Below, in pieces: positions 45,020 through 53,601 of a DNA stretch of 64,000 nt (positions are counted from its first letter, which is position 1; each line of letters begins with the position of its first letter). The translations under genes and the position numbers were made by a program. Under the pieces are notes generated by a model. That model was not told where the DNA came from and did not search any database. It saw only the letters and a list, made by a program, of their open reading frames with translations. The stretch lies in the NCBI GenBank assembly GCA_040754075.1, contig JBFMDH010000003.1, positions 202,307 to 266,306 of the forward strand. Reading direction: 5' to 3'. This DNA is from Acidobacteriota bacterium. GTDB taxonomy: Bacteria; Acidobacteriota; Blastocatellia; UBA7656.

Positions 45020-47575
45020 ATGCAATTCGGTTTAATGAACTTATTCAGGCAAAAAATTTTTCTCAGTACAATTTTGATTCTATTTGCGACGGCGATTTCC
45101 AGCTTCGCGCAAGGCGGCACCCTTGCCGCAAAGACCGCTAACCTGCAAAAGCTTGATGGCTATATGCCGCTCTATTGGGACGCGACCAACGGCAAAATGT
45201 TGATGGAAATTTCGCGCTTCAATAAAGAATTGCTTTATCAAGTTTCACTGCCAACAGGCGTTGGTTCCAATCCGCTCGGTTTAGATCGCGGCGAACTCGG
45301 CGGTACACGCATCGTCTATTTCGAGCGCATCGGGCAGAAAGTTTTAATGATTCAACCGAACTATCGTTACCGCGCCATCACCAATAATGCTGCCGAACGT
45401 CGCGCCGTCGAAGAATCGTTTGCGCGTTCGGTCATCTGGGGTTTTAAAGTCGAAGCCAGCGACGGCGAAAAAATTCTCGTCGATGCGACACCATTGTTTA
45501 TGCGTGATGCGCACGGCGTGCTTGATGCTTTGCGAGGCACGCGACAGGGAACCTATCGAATGGACGAATCGCGCAGCGCATTTTATTTGCCGCGCACCAA
45601 AGCCTTTCCGAAAAACACCGAAGTCGAAGTGATGTTGACTTTCGTATCCGATGGCGAAACCGGCAACCTGGTGCGCGGCGTAACCCCTACGCCACAAGCC
45701 GTCACGGTGCGCCAACATCATTCGTTTGTCGAACTCCCCGATGATAATTACCAGCCGCGTAAATTCGACCCGCGTGTTGGTGTAAACGGCATGGATTTTC
45801 ATGACTACGCCTCGCCAATCACCGAACCCATAGAAAAGAAATGGGTGGTGCGCCATCGCCTTCAGAAAAAAGACCCCTCGGCGGCGATTTCCGAACCCAT
45901 CAAAGCGATTGTTTATTATGTTGATAACGGCGCACCCGAAGCGATTCGCAACGCCCTTGTTGAAGGCGCGTCGTGGTGGAATCAGGCATTTGAAGCCGCC
46001 GGTTTCAAAAATGGTTTTCAGGTCAAAGTCTTGCCCGAAGGCGCAGACCCGATGGACATTCGTTACAACATGATTAACTGGGTGCATCGCTCGACGCGCG
46101 GTTGGTCTTACGGCGCAAGCGTGGTTGACCCGCGCACCGGTGAAATCATTAAAGGCAATGTCACACTCGGCTCATTGCGCGTGCGCCAGGATTATACGAT
46201 TGGCACAGGTTTGATTCCGTCTTACAGAGACCGCAGTCAAGGACAGGGCGACCCGTCATTTGCAATTGATGAATGCGATTTTGCAATCTTGCCCGATGCC
46301 GCATACTTGACGGAAACCGCAACCGATGCGGAAGCCATGTCGCTGGCGCGCATACGCCAACTTTCGGCGCACGAAGTCGGACACACCCTGGGACTGGCGC
46401 ACAATTTTGCGGCAAGCAGTTATGGACGCGCCTCGGTGATGGATTATCCTGCGCCGATGGTCGAAATTAAAAATGGCAAACTTGATTTATCGCAGGCTTA
46501 TGCGGCAGGCATCGGCGACTATGACAAATTCGCGATTCGGTATGGCTACGCGCAATTTGCTACGGGGCTAAACGAAGCCGCCGAACTCGAACGCCTGTTA
46601 AGCGAAGGCGCGGAAAAATATTTATTCATTTCAGATTCCGATACGCGCCCGCCCGGCGCGGCACATCCGCTTTCAAGTCTCTGGGACAATGGCGATGATG
46701 CGATTGCCAATCTGCGACACGAAATGAAAGTCCGCGAAATCGGTTTACAGGATTTCGGTTTGCAAAGCGTTCCCACAGGCACGCCGCTTTCCATGCTTGA
46801 GGCAAAGCTCTTGCCGCTCTATTTGCACCATCGCTATCAACTGACGGCGGCAATCAAATCTCTGGGCGGAGTTTATTACACCTACGCTGTGAAAACGCCG
46901 AGTGGCGCAAGCCCTGCGCGATTTAATGAAATCGTTCCGGCGGCGCGTCAACGCGATGCCTTGAATGCTGCGCTTGAAACTCTTGATGTGCAGGCACTGG
47001 CAATTTCGCCAAAACTTTTAGCGATGTTGCCGCCACGCGCTTACGGATATGGCGGCGGCGCGACCGAGCTATTCGAGAAGCGCACTGACCCGACGTTTGA
47101 CCCGATTGGCGCAACGACGATTGCCGCTGATTTTGCCGTTTCGGGTCTGTTGCAATATGAACGCGCCGCGCGCCTCATTCAATTTCATTCGATGGATGCA
47201 AAGAATCCCGATTTTAAAGAGGTGATTGATGCGCTCATTGCGAAAACCTGGAAAGCGCCGACGCCGAAAGACGCTTATCATGCGGCAATTGTTCGCGCCG
47301 TGCAGAGTCTGGTGGTCACGCGACTGATGGACACGGCAGCCAATGACAATGCCTCGCCGGAAGTGCGCGCGACCGCCACGGAAGCTTTACGTGAACTTGG
47401 CGCGATGTTGAAACAGCCGGCGCGGGTTGCGGCAGAGCGTGCCCATCGCCGCGCTGTGCGCGATGACATCGAACGTTTCCTCACGCGCCCCGATGATAAT
47501 CACAAACGCACCGCGCCGCTACCGATGCCACCGGGCGACCCGATTGGTTCACCAGGTCACAGCCGAAGTAATTAA
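45020..47575 (+). CDS. Exported zinc metalloprotease with DUF5117-like domains
   Basis: The 851-residue protein has a signal peptide (cut near SSFAQ ~31). An N-terminal DUF5118/DUF5117-like region ([33 protein letters not shown]) is followed by a metzincin catalytic domain with [11 protein letters not shown] (~450-460), three His ligands and the catalytic Glu. A helical C-terminal region follows. It probably acts in the periplasm or outside the cell. ATG 45020 follows AGGGGTCAACG; MNLF five codons later is the alternative. The final His/Arg/Pro-rich tail is probably disordered. Confidence 0.9.
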   Translation: MQFGLMNLFRQKIFLSTILILFATAISSFAQGGTLAAKTANLQKLDGYMPLYWDATNGKMLMEISRFNKELLYQVSLPTGVGSNPLGLDRGELGGTRIVYFERIGQKVLMIQPNYRYRAITNNAAERRAVEESFARSVIWGFKVEASDGEKILVDATPLFMRDAHGVLDALRGTRQGTYRMDESRSAFYLPRTKAFPKNTEVEVMLTFVSDGETGNLVRGVTPTPQAVTVRQHHSFVELPDDNYQPRKFDPRVGVNGMDFHDYASPITEPIEKKWVVRHRLQKKDPSAAISEPIKAIVYYVDNGAPEAIRNALVEGASWWNQAFEAAGFKNGFQVKVLPEGADPMDIRYNMINWVHRSTRGWSYGASVVDPRTGEIIKGNVTLGSLRVRQDYTIGTGLIPSYRDRSQGQGDPSFAIDECDFAILPDAAYLTETATDAEAMSLARIRQLSAHEVGHTLGLAHNFAASSYGRASVMDYPAPMVEIKNGKLDLSQAYAAGIGDYDKFAIRYGYAQFATGLNEAAELERLLSEGAEKYLFISDSDTRPPGAAHPLSSLWDNGDDAIANLRHEMKVREIGLQDFGLQSVPTGTPLSMLEAKLLPLYLHHRYQLTAAIKSLGGVYYTYAVKTPSGASPARFNEIVPAARQRDALNAALETLDVQALAISPKLLAMLPPRAYGYGGGATELFEKRTDPTFDPIGATTIAADFAVSGLLQYERAARLIQFHSMDAKNPDFKEVIDALIAKTWKAPTPKDAYHAAIVRAVQSLVVTRLMDTAANDNASPEVRATATEALRELGAMLKQPARVAAERAHRRAVRDDIERFLTRPDDNHKRTAPLPMPPGDPIGSPGHSRSN

Positions 47576-47600
47576 CTACTTTGTAAAAGCTCAGGAAGAT

Positions 47601-47674
47601 AACGGAACAGACGAAAATAACGGAACAGATGGAAAGGCGATCAAAAAATATTTCTGTTTGTTCCGTTCATTCCG
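47601..47674. repeat. Imperfect palindrome with AACGGAACAG units
   Basis: AACGGAACAG occurs at 47601-47610 and 47619-47628, and the complement (CTGTTTGTTCCGTTCATTCCG) lies at 47654-47674. It fills the gap between the metalloprotease and the Uma2 remnant. The unit spacing is 18 bp, so it is related in form but not strictly heptameric. Confidence 0.55.
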
Positions 47675-47821
47675 AGTGTTGCGTATTCTTTTTTTACTTC
47701 GATGAAAAGCGAATAACTTGGGTGAGGGTTAAGAGATTCGGTCATCTCAAAAGCCTTGCGCCATCAAAATACCTGGTAGAATCGTCGGCAGAAAAATTTG
47801 ATTATTGGGAGAAGTAAAACC

Positions 47822-48407
47822 ATGTCAACACCACCGAAAACCCGACTGACAATGGAAGAATACATTGAGTTGGACAAAGTTTCCGAAGAGAAATTTGAAT
47901 ATTTCGATGGCGAAATTTTTAATATGAGCGGCGTGCATCCCAATCATGCGCTACTTGAAAGTCGTTTGATTACCACACTCAATAATCAAACGGCTAAACG
48001 CGGATGTTTTATTTACCCATCGAACCTGCGCGTCAAAGTTCCAAGTATGCCGCCCTATCGATACCCGGATTTATCGGCGTTATGTGGCAAGCCGGAGTTT
48101 GAAGAACACAGCGGCTTGCTCTGTTTAACCAACCCCGTGCTGCTTGCAGAAATTCTTTCACCGTCAACCGAAGCCTTTGATCGCGGCGACAACTTCACTC
48201 ATTACAAATCAATTCCCACTTTTCGCGAATACCTGCTCATCGCACAGAACAAAAAAAATATTACCCATTATTTAAAACAATCGGCGCGCCTGGTTGCAGA
48301 CCGAATATAGCGCGGGAGAAATTTTGCAAATCGTTTCGCTTGAATGTGAATTGGATGTTGATGCCCTATACGACGGAATTAATTTTGAATCGGAAACCGG
48401 TTTTTAA
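47822..48407 (+). pseudogene. Uma2 family gene with +1 frameshift
   Basis: ATG 47822 follows GGGAGAAGTAAAACC. The first 155 codons encode a normal Uma2 protein (MEEYIELDKVSEEKFEYFDGE, YPDLSALCGKPEF, LLAEILSPSTEAFDRGDNF). The frame then ends early at 48308-48310. Dropping one C in the GCGCGCC run at 48284-48290 restores a frame that reads WLQTEYSAGEILQIVSLE and stops at 48407. That is the expected Uma2 C-terminus and length. The core Asp/Glu/Lys residues lie before the shift, so partial activity is conceivable. A sequencing or assembly error in the GC run is the main alternative. Confidence 0.8.
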
Positions 48408-48611
48408 CCCTCACGCGATTGGGTAAACCCTACGTCTGCTTATAAAAAATGCCCGGAAAATTAACAGAAATTTAATGCGCCTGCCGATATGATGGTTTTA
48501 GAAATCTTTCATTAATGGCTTAAAATGATTCTCACTCAAGCAGTTGATATTGACTTTTTCCATTTCCCCGTTCTACTTGAGTTGAAAGAAACCGAAATAG
48601 AATGAAGCAAA

Positions 48612-49259
48612 ATGTTTAATCAGGATTTAACCCAACTGCGCGATAAGCTGCTGATGATGGGCGGGGCGGCTGAACGAGCGATTGCCCAAGTAACCCGCGC
48701 CCTCGTTGAACGCGACGCTGATTTAGCCGAGCGCGTCATCACCGAAGACGACGCCATTGATCAATTTGAACTGGAAATTGATGCGATGTGCGCCGAGATG
48801 CTTTTAAAAAAATCGCTCACCTCCGCTGAACTTCGGTTGGTGCTGACGATTGCGCGCACGGCTCCCGGCGTTGAACGCATTGCCGACCACGCCGTCAACA
48901 TCGCCAAACATGGGTTGGTGATTAATAGTGAACCGGAATTGGAGTTGCGAATCGATATTGCAAGGCTTGCGAGAATCGTTCGTGAAATGTTAATCGCCGG
49001 ACTTGACGCCTTCACCTCAGGCGACATCGAACGCGCCCAGACAACCATTGCGCGTGATGATGAAGTCGATTCGCTTTACGATATTTTTTATTCTCAGGTC
49101 ATTGACACCATGCGGCAGGACGCGATGAATGTCAGTCGCGGAGCCGAATGGCTGTTTATCTTGAAACACTTTGAAAGAATTGCCGATTACGCCACCAATA
49201 TATGCGAACAGACAGTCTTTTTAGCGAGAGGTCAAGTTATCAAACACACGATATGGTAA
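48612..49259 (+). CDS. phoU: PhoU phosphate-signalling regulator
   Basis: The 215-residue all-helical protein has two PhoU repeats, with the metal-binding motifs ERIADHAVNIAKH (~92-104) and RIADYATNICEQ (~190-202). PhoU links the phosphate transporter state to the PhoR kinase and keeps the Pho response off when phosphate is plentiful. Its stop overlaps the start of the response-regulator gene (ATGGTAA at 49253-49259), so the two are translationally coupled. No pst transporter genes are in the window. The 204-bp leader (48408-48611) holds no gene. Confidence 0.95.
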   Translation: MFNQDLTQLRDKLLMMGGAAERAIAQVTRALVERDADLAERVITEDDAIDQFELEIDAMCAEMLLKKSLTSAELRLVLTIARTAPGVERIADHAVNIAKHGLVINSEPELELRIDIARLARIVREMLIAGLDAFTSGDIERAQTTIARDDEVDSLYDIFYSQVIDTMRQDAMNVSRGAEWLFILKHFERIADYATNICEQTVFLARGQVIKHTIW

Positions 49260-49957
49260 CTCACACAGATGACAGCAAAGTCCGCAGCATCGTTATTGTC
49301 GAAGACGATGACGATATTGCCGACACCATTAAATATAACCTGGAACGCGAAGGGTTTCGCGTGCGCACGGCAGCCACCGGCGAAGCGGCGCTCAATATCA
49401 TTTTGGAACGCACCCCCAATCTGATTTTGCTCGATTTGAATTTGCCGCAGATGAGCGGGTTTGAATTGTGCCGTCGGTTACGCGCCGAAGCCACCACTGC
49501 GCGTGTGCCGGTGTTGATGCTCACCGCCCGCACGGATGAATCCGACAAAGTGCTCGGACTCAATCTGGGCGCAGATGATTACATCACCAAACCGTTCAGC
49601 GTTCGCGAACTCATCGCGCGGGTGCGCGCCGTGTTGCGGCGCACCGAAGGCAGCGACACTGGACAACAGGTTTACGATAACGGCATTCTCCGAATCGACC
49701 CCTCGACATTTGCCGTTACCTGTCACGGCAAAGAGGTGAAACTGACGCGCAAGGAATTTGCCCTGTTGCAGGAACTGGCGCGCAATGAAGGACGTGTGCT
49801 GACGCGCGAAGTTCTGCTCGACCGCGTCTGGGGAATGATTTATTACGGTGACTCGCGCACTCTTGATGTTCACATTCGTCGCCTCAGACAAAAACTCGGC
49901 GACCCTTCGCTCATTGAAACTGTTACAGGCATCGGCTATCGTCTCATCAGTCAGTAG
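49253..49957 (+). CDS. phoB: OmpR/PhoB-family response regulator
   Basis: The start is ATG 49253, overlapping the phoU stop by 7 bp. The 234-residue protein has a receiver domain (EDDDDIADT acidic pocket, phosphoacceptor Asp in LILLDLNLPQ ~62, Lys in DDYITKPFSV). The winged-helix DNA-binding domain ends with RTLDVHIRRLRQKLG and TGIGYRL. The order phoU-regulator-kinase fits PhoB of the phosphate-starvation regulon. The symbol is by context. Its stop codon TAG (49955-49957) lies inside the first units of palindrome E. Confidence 0.9.
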   Translation: MVTHTDDSKVRSIVIVEDDDDIADTIKYNLEREGFRVRTAATGEAALNIILERTPNLILLDLNLPQMSGFELCRRLRAEATTARVPVLMLTARTDESDKVLGLNLGADDYITKPFSVRELIARVRAVLRRTEGSDTGQQVYDNGILRIDPSTFAVTCHGKEVKLTRKEFALLQELARNEGRVLTREVLLDRVWGMIYYGDSRTLDVHIRRLRQKLGDPSLIETVTGIGYRLISQ

Positions 49958-50075
49958 TCGGTAGCTGGTAGCCGGCAGTCGGTAGTTCTTAGCTGGTGGC
50001 GCTGAAGGATTCGCCATCGACGGTTAATATCTACTGACTACCGGCTACCAGTTACTGACTGTCGACTACCGACTA
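49948..50075. repeat. Heptamer-array palindrome E inside the pho operon
   Basis: The left arm (49948-49986) is AGTCGGT-AGCTGGT-AGCCGGC-AGTCGGT and the right arm (50031-50074) is its complement with slightly different units. It fills the whole gap between phoB and phoR. It provides the phoB stop codon and ends four bases before the kinase start, leaving only TAAAG as a ribosome site. Confidence 0.85.
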
Positions 50076-50078
50076 AAG

Positions 50079-51410
50079 ATGAATAATCTGGCGAAAAGAG
50101 TTTGGATAGTCACCTTTGCAGCGGTCGCTTTATTTGCGGTTTACGAGACTGCAAAAACGCTTCTGTTTCCGCACATGACCGTCGTGGTATCGCATGTCGT
50201 GACCACGATTGTCGTAGGCATTATCAGTTTTTTTATTTCGCGTTATGCGCTTCATCGGTATGGTATGGCTCTCGCGCAGATTGAAGAGCAAAAAGAATTT
50301 TCCGAAGAAACCAACCGCCTGCTTTCGGGTGTGCTCGCAACCATGCGCGAAGGCGTCGTCATCGTCAACCGGCAATTGGAAGTCGTGCTCTATAACGATG
50401 CCGCAACCCGTATTGTCAATCTGCAAACCGACAAGAGCTTGCTGCCGACGCGCAAACGTTTGATTGAAGCCACCCGCGACCCGCTGATTAATAACGCTTT
50501 TCGTGGCGTCTTAAATGATAAGCAACAGGTCGAGTTGCGCATTGAAATGGCAGACCTCGAAGCGCGTTGCTTTCAACTCAATGTCGCGCCGTTAGGGAGT
50601 GACCTCGCGGTCGGCGTCTTTTTCGACATCACCCAACTTGAAAAACTCGAACGTGTCCGCAGAGAATTTTTCGCCAACCTGTCACACGAACTGCGAACCC
50701 CGCTTACGGCAATCCTGGCTTATGCGGAAACCTTGCTGAATGGCGGTATCAACGACAGAGAAAACAGCGTTCGCTTTGTTGAAAAACTTTTCAAACATTC
50801 GGCGCGAATGCGCGATTTGATTTCCGATATTTCGGATTTATCGGCGATTGAATCCGGCAAAGTGAAACTGACGCTTGCCGCTGTGCGCCTCAAACATGTG
50901 GTCAGCGATGTCGTAACGCTTACGGAATCGCGCCGCAAAGAAAGCGGCGTGGTGTTTAATATCAATGTGCCTGAAACCATTCTGGTGCGCGCCGACCGCA
51001 CCCGCCTGGAACAAATTCTTTATAACCTGATTGACAATGCCGTGAAATTCAATCTACCGAATGGCACAGTTACGGTGACCGCGCAGGAGAGCGACAACCT
51101 GGTGACGATTACCGTTGAAGACACCGGCATCGGCATAACCGAAGCCGACCTCACGCGTATCTTTGAACGCCTCTATCGCGCCGACAAATCGCGTTCACGC
51201 AAAATCGAAGGCACAGGACTTGGACTTGCCATCGTCAAACATCTGGTGCAGGCGCACGGCGGCGAAATCTCTGTCCTGAGCGAAGTCGGACGCGGCTCGC
51301 GTTTCGTTTTCACTTTGCCGAAAGCCATCGCGCAAACGGAAACACCGATTGAACCTGCAACCGATAAATCCCTTGAGCCTGAAGTCGCTTTATCAAGTAT
51401 TGAACCTTAA
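50079..51410 (+). CDS. phoR: PhoR-like sensor histidine kinase
   Basis: The 443-residue kinase has two N-terminal membrane helices (~7-24 and ~30-55) and a PAS-like segment ([19 protein letters not shown], ~90-180). The dimerisation/phosphoacceptor domain carries [17 protein letters not shown] (His ~207). The ATPase has the N box [10 protein letters not shown]1 VEDTGIGI and G2 [13 protein letters not shown]. The absence of a large periplasmic domain matches PhoR kinases that sense phosphate through PhoU. It follows phoU and phoB on the same strand, separated only by palindrome E. Confidence 0.9.
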   Translation: MNNLAKRVWIVTFAAVALFAVYETAKTLLFPHMTVVVSHVVTTIVVGIISFFISRYALHRYGMALAQIEEQKEFSEETNRLLSGVLATMREGVVIVNRQLEVVLYNDAATRIVNLQTDKSLLPTRKRLIEATRDPLINNAFRGVLNDKQQVELRIEMADLEARCFQLNVAPLGSDLAVGVFFDITQLEKLERVRREFFANLSHELRTPLTAILAYAETLLNGGINDRENSVRFVEKLFKHSARMRDLISDISDLSAIESGKVKLTLAAVRLKHVVSDVVTLTESRRKESGVVFNINVPETILVRADRTRLEQILYNLIDNAVKFNLPNGTVTVTAQESDNLVTITVEDTGIGITEADLTRIFERLYRADKSRSRKIEGTGLGLAIVKHLVQAHGGEISVLSEVGRGSRFVFTLPKAIAQTETPIEPATDKSLEPEVALSSIEP

Positions 51411-51526
51411 ACACCTTTTCATCTGTTCTGCACGCCACATATAAAATGTCACTTGCTTGCTCTTCATCTTTATTTTGTTTTGTACTATCCTTCGCAGAGG
51501 GATTATAAGGTAATGAGGTGTTCGAC

Positions 51527-51745
51527 ATGGCGGTTAATGAAGATTATTACAAACAAGCTATTGAAGCTGTGAAATATCTTTCGCCGGAACAAAGGCAACA
51601 GCTTATAGAAGAATTGTCTGAGCAGGTTGATGATTCCGTCATCCCGCTTGCCTTAGTTGGCACCTGGCAGGGAGTGTCGTTGAGTGAAGAGGAGATTAAC
51701 GAAGCACGCCGTGAGTGCTGGGCAAGCTTGGGAGTTGATGAGTGA
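51527..51745 (+). CDS. Putative antitoxin of a VapC-type pair
   Basis: Start ATG 51527, eight bases after GAGG, gives a 72-residue acidic protein (MAVNEDYYKQAIEAVKYL). It has a helical N-terminus (SPEQRQQLIEELSEQ) and a C-terminal segment with EEEINEARRECWASLG. The stop overlaps the PIN-domain gene (GAGTGAATC, 4-bp overlap), which is the standard antitoxin-toxin coupling. The sequence is reminiscent of addiction-module components, but a DNA-binding domain is not evident. Confidence 0.75.
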   Translation: MAVNEDYYKQAIEAVKYLSPEQRQQLIEELSEQVDDSVIPLALVGTWQGVSLSEEEINEARRECWASLGVDE

Positions 51746-52146
51746 ATCGCTACGTAACCGATACCCATCCGATGATTTGGGCTTTGAGCGATGACCCTCG
51801 ATTAAGCTCACCAGCGAAATCTGTTTTTGTCGAGGCTGATACTGGCAAGGCAATCATTATCATCCCGCCAATCGTCATCGTTGAGATGATTTATTTGAGT
51901 GAAAAAGGTCGCATTCCTCTTCACCTTGTAGATGATTTCATGAACAAAATTGCACAGCTTGGAAGAAGCTACCGTCTGACGCTACTTGGCAAAGCAGTCA
52001 TTAAAGCTTTGCGACAAATCCCGCGTGACCAAATCCCTGAAATGCCTGACCGCATCATTGCTGCAACTGCCAAAGCTTATAATTGTCCCTTGATTACTCG
52101 TGATGGAATGATTACAAGTTTTGGCGCTGTGGCGGTGCTTTGGTAA
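51742..52146 (+). CDS. PIN-domain toxin, VapC type
   Basis: The 134-residue product starts at GTG 51742, overlapping the antitoxin stop. PIN-domain acidic residues are in order: Asp7 in VTDTHPMIW, Glu in IVIVEMIYL (~48), Asp in MPDRIIAATA (~103) and Asp in LITRDGMI (~121). Such proteins are Mg-dependent ribonucleases that halt translation when not bound by antitoxin. The TxxAxxW-like start and the PDRIIAATA segment match the VapC 'type II PIN' group in which the helix before the third Asp is short. The pair lies between phoR and the metallophosphatase. Confidence 0.88.
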   Translation: MNRYVTDTHPMIWALSDDPRLSSPAKSVFVEADTGKAIIIIPPIVIVEMIYLSEKGRIPLHLVDDFMNKIAQLGRSYRLTLLGKAVIKALRQIPRDQIPEMPDRIIAATAKAYNCPLITRDGMITSFGAVAVLW

Positions 52147-52164
52147 AAGAAAAGGAGTCGCTGA

Positions 52165-53514
52165 ATGTTCAATCGAATACTGATGAGTCTGGCGCTGATT
52201 TTTGCCTTTGCGTTGATTGCCTGCGGGCAGAGTGCCACGCCGCAAACCCCGCAAAAACCTACAGCGTTTTTAAATCAACTGCCGCCCGATATAAAAGAAA
52301 AAGCCGCAACCTTGCTCAATCAGGAAGAAGGTGAATTGCGCCGCGTTCGACTGGTCGGTGAAATTGCCGCGAAAAATACCGATGCGACGCGCGATTTTCT
52401 CATCAGTGTTTATGACTCGGAAAAATCGGTGCGCATCAGGCGCGCAATTGTTGATAGTCTTGGCAGAATCAACCACCCGAAAATTCGCGAGTTTCTTGAG
52501 CGCGCGATTTTAAATGACGCCGATGCGACCGTATCAAGAGTTGCGCTTGAGCGATTGCGCGTACAAAAAAATATCGAGATGCGCGAAATGCTGATGCGAC
52601 GTTTGGAAACCGCCCGCGCGCAAAATGATGCGGAAGGTTTAAAGTTACTTGCCGAAGAGCAGGAGCGTTGGATTGCCTTGGTTCGCGGCGCGATGCTGCC
52701 TTCGTTTTTACGGCGTCCGCCCGAAGTCTTTTCCGTGAAAGCCGAAAACCAGCCGGTTCGCGTGCTGGCATTCGGCGATTTCGGCACCGGCTCGAAAGCC
52801 CAAAAAGAAACGGCAGCGGCGATGCTCGCTTTCCATCGCAAAACCCCTTTCGATTTCGGCGTCACGCTTGGCGATAATTTTTATGACGCGGGGATGGCAA
52901 GCCCTGCGGATGCGCGCTGGAAAATCTGGTGGGAAGAGTTGTATACGCCGCTCGGCATAAAATTTTATGCGTCGCTCGGCAATCACGATTGGGGATTGGC
53001 AGACAGCCCCGCCGCAGAAATTCTTTATTCAAGCGCATCCTGGAAAATGCCTGCGCTCTATTACACCTTTACTGCCGGAGCCGCGCAATTTTTTGCGCTC
53101 GACACCAACGAAATGTCCGAAGCGCAACTCGCCTGGCTCAAAGACCAACTCGATAAAAGCAAAGCGCGTTGGAAAATCGTTTACGGGCATCACCCGATTT
53201 ATTCGGATGGCGAGCACGGCGATAGCCTCGTGCTCGCGCAAAAACTTTTGCCGGTCATCGAAGGCAGAGCCGATATTTATTTAGTTGGGCACGACCACAT
53301 CATCGAACACCTCAAACCCTCGGACAGTAAAATTCATTACCTGATTGCCGGGGGCGGTGGCGCGACACTTTACAAACTCAAAGAGAGCAAGCGTGCCTAT
53401 TTCGCTGAGTCAGTGAATGGCTTTGCGGTGCTCGAGGCGACCGCCGAAGAAATCAAAGTTCGCTTTATCGGCGTGGATGGCAAACAATTGTACGAATACC
53501 CGATTCGCAAATAA
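52165..53514 (+). CDS. Exported metallophosphoesterase with N-terminal HEAT-like region
   Basis: The 449-residue product has a signal peptide, possibly lipidated (LIACG, Cys ~20). HEAT-like helices (~45-165, RRVRLVGEIAAKNTDATRDFL, RRAIVDSLGRINHPKIREFL) come before the phosphoesterase domain. Its metal motifs are in order: GDFGTG (~205), GDNFY (~235), GNHDW (~272), GHHP (~338) and GHDH (~375). This order is that of purple acid/tartrate-resistant acid phosphatases. A start ATG 52165 follows AAAGGAGTCGCTGA. Being close to pho regulators suggests a role in phosphate release, which is inference. Confidence 0.9.
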   Translation: MFNRILMSLALIFAFALIACGQSATPQTPQKPTAFLNQLPPDIKEKAATLLNQEEGELRRVRLVGEIAAKNTDATRDFLISVYDSEKSVRIRRAIVDSLGRINHPKIREFLERAILNDADATVSRVALERLRVQKNIEMREMLMRRLETARAQNDAEGLKLLAEEQERWIALVRGAMLPSFLRRPPEVFSVKAENQPVRVLAFGDFGTGSKAQKETAAAMLAFHRKTPFDFGVTLGDNFYDAGMASPADARWKIWWEELYTPLGIKFYASLGNHDWGLADSPAAEILYSSASWKMPALYYTFTAGAAQFFALDTNEMSEAQLAWLKDQLDKSKARWKIVYGHHPIYSDGEHGDSLVLAQKLLPVIEGRADIYLVGHDHIIEHLKPSDSKIHYLIAGGGGATLYKLKESKRAYFAESVNGFAVLEATAEEIKVRFIGVDGKQLYEYPIRK

Positions 53515-53601
53515 TTTGCAAAAGCGCGGTGATTTACTTGACACCGATACTCCCACAGGAATAAACCTTGCTCATACGAGAGAAATCTCTTGCAGTAAAA
53601 A

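Noticed and set aside
48408-48611. Pho box upstream of phoU
   Set aside because: ATTAACAGAAATTTAAT is only loosely similar to known Pho boxes; no direct repeats at 11-bp spacing are present.
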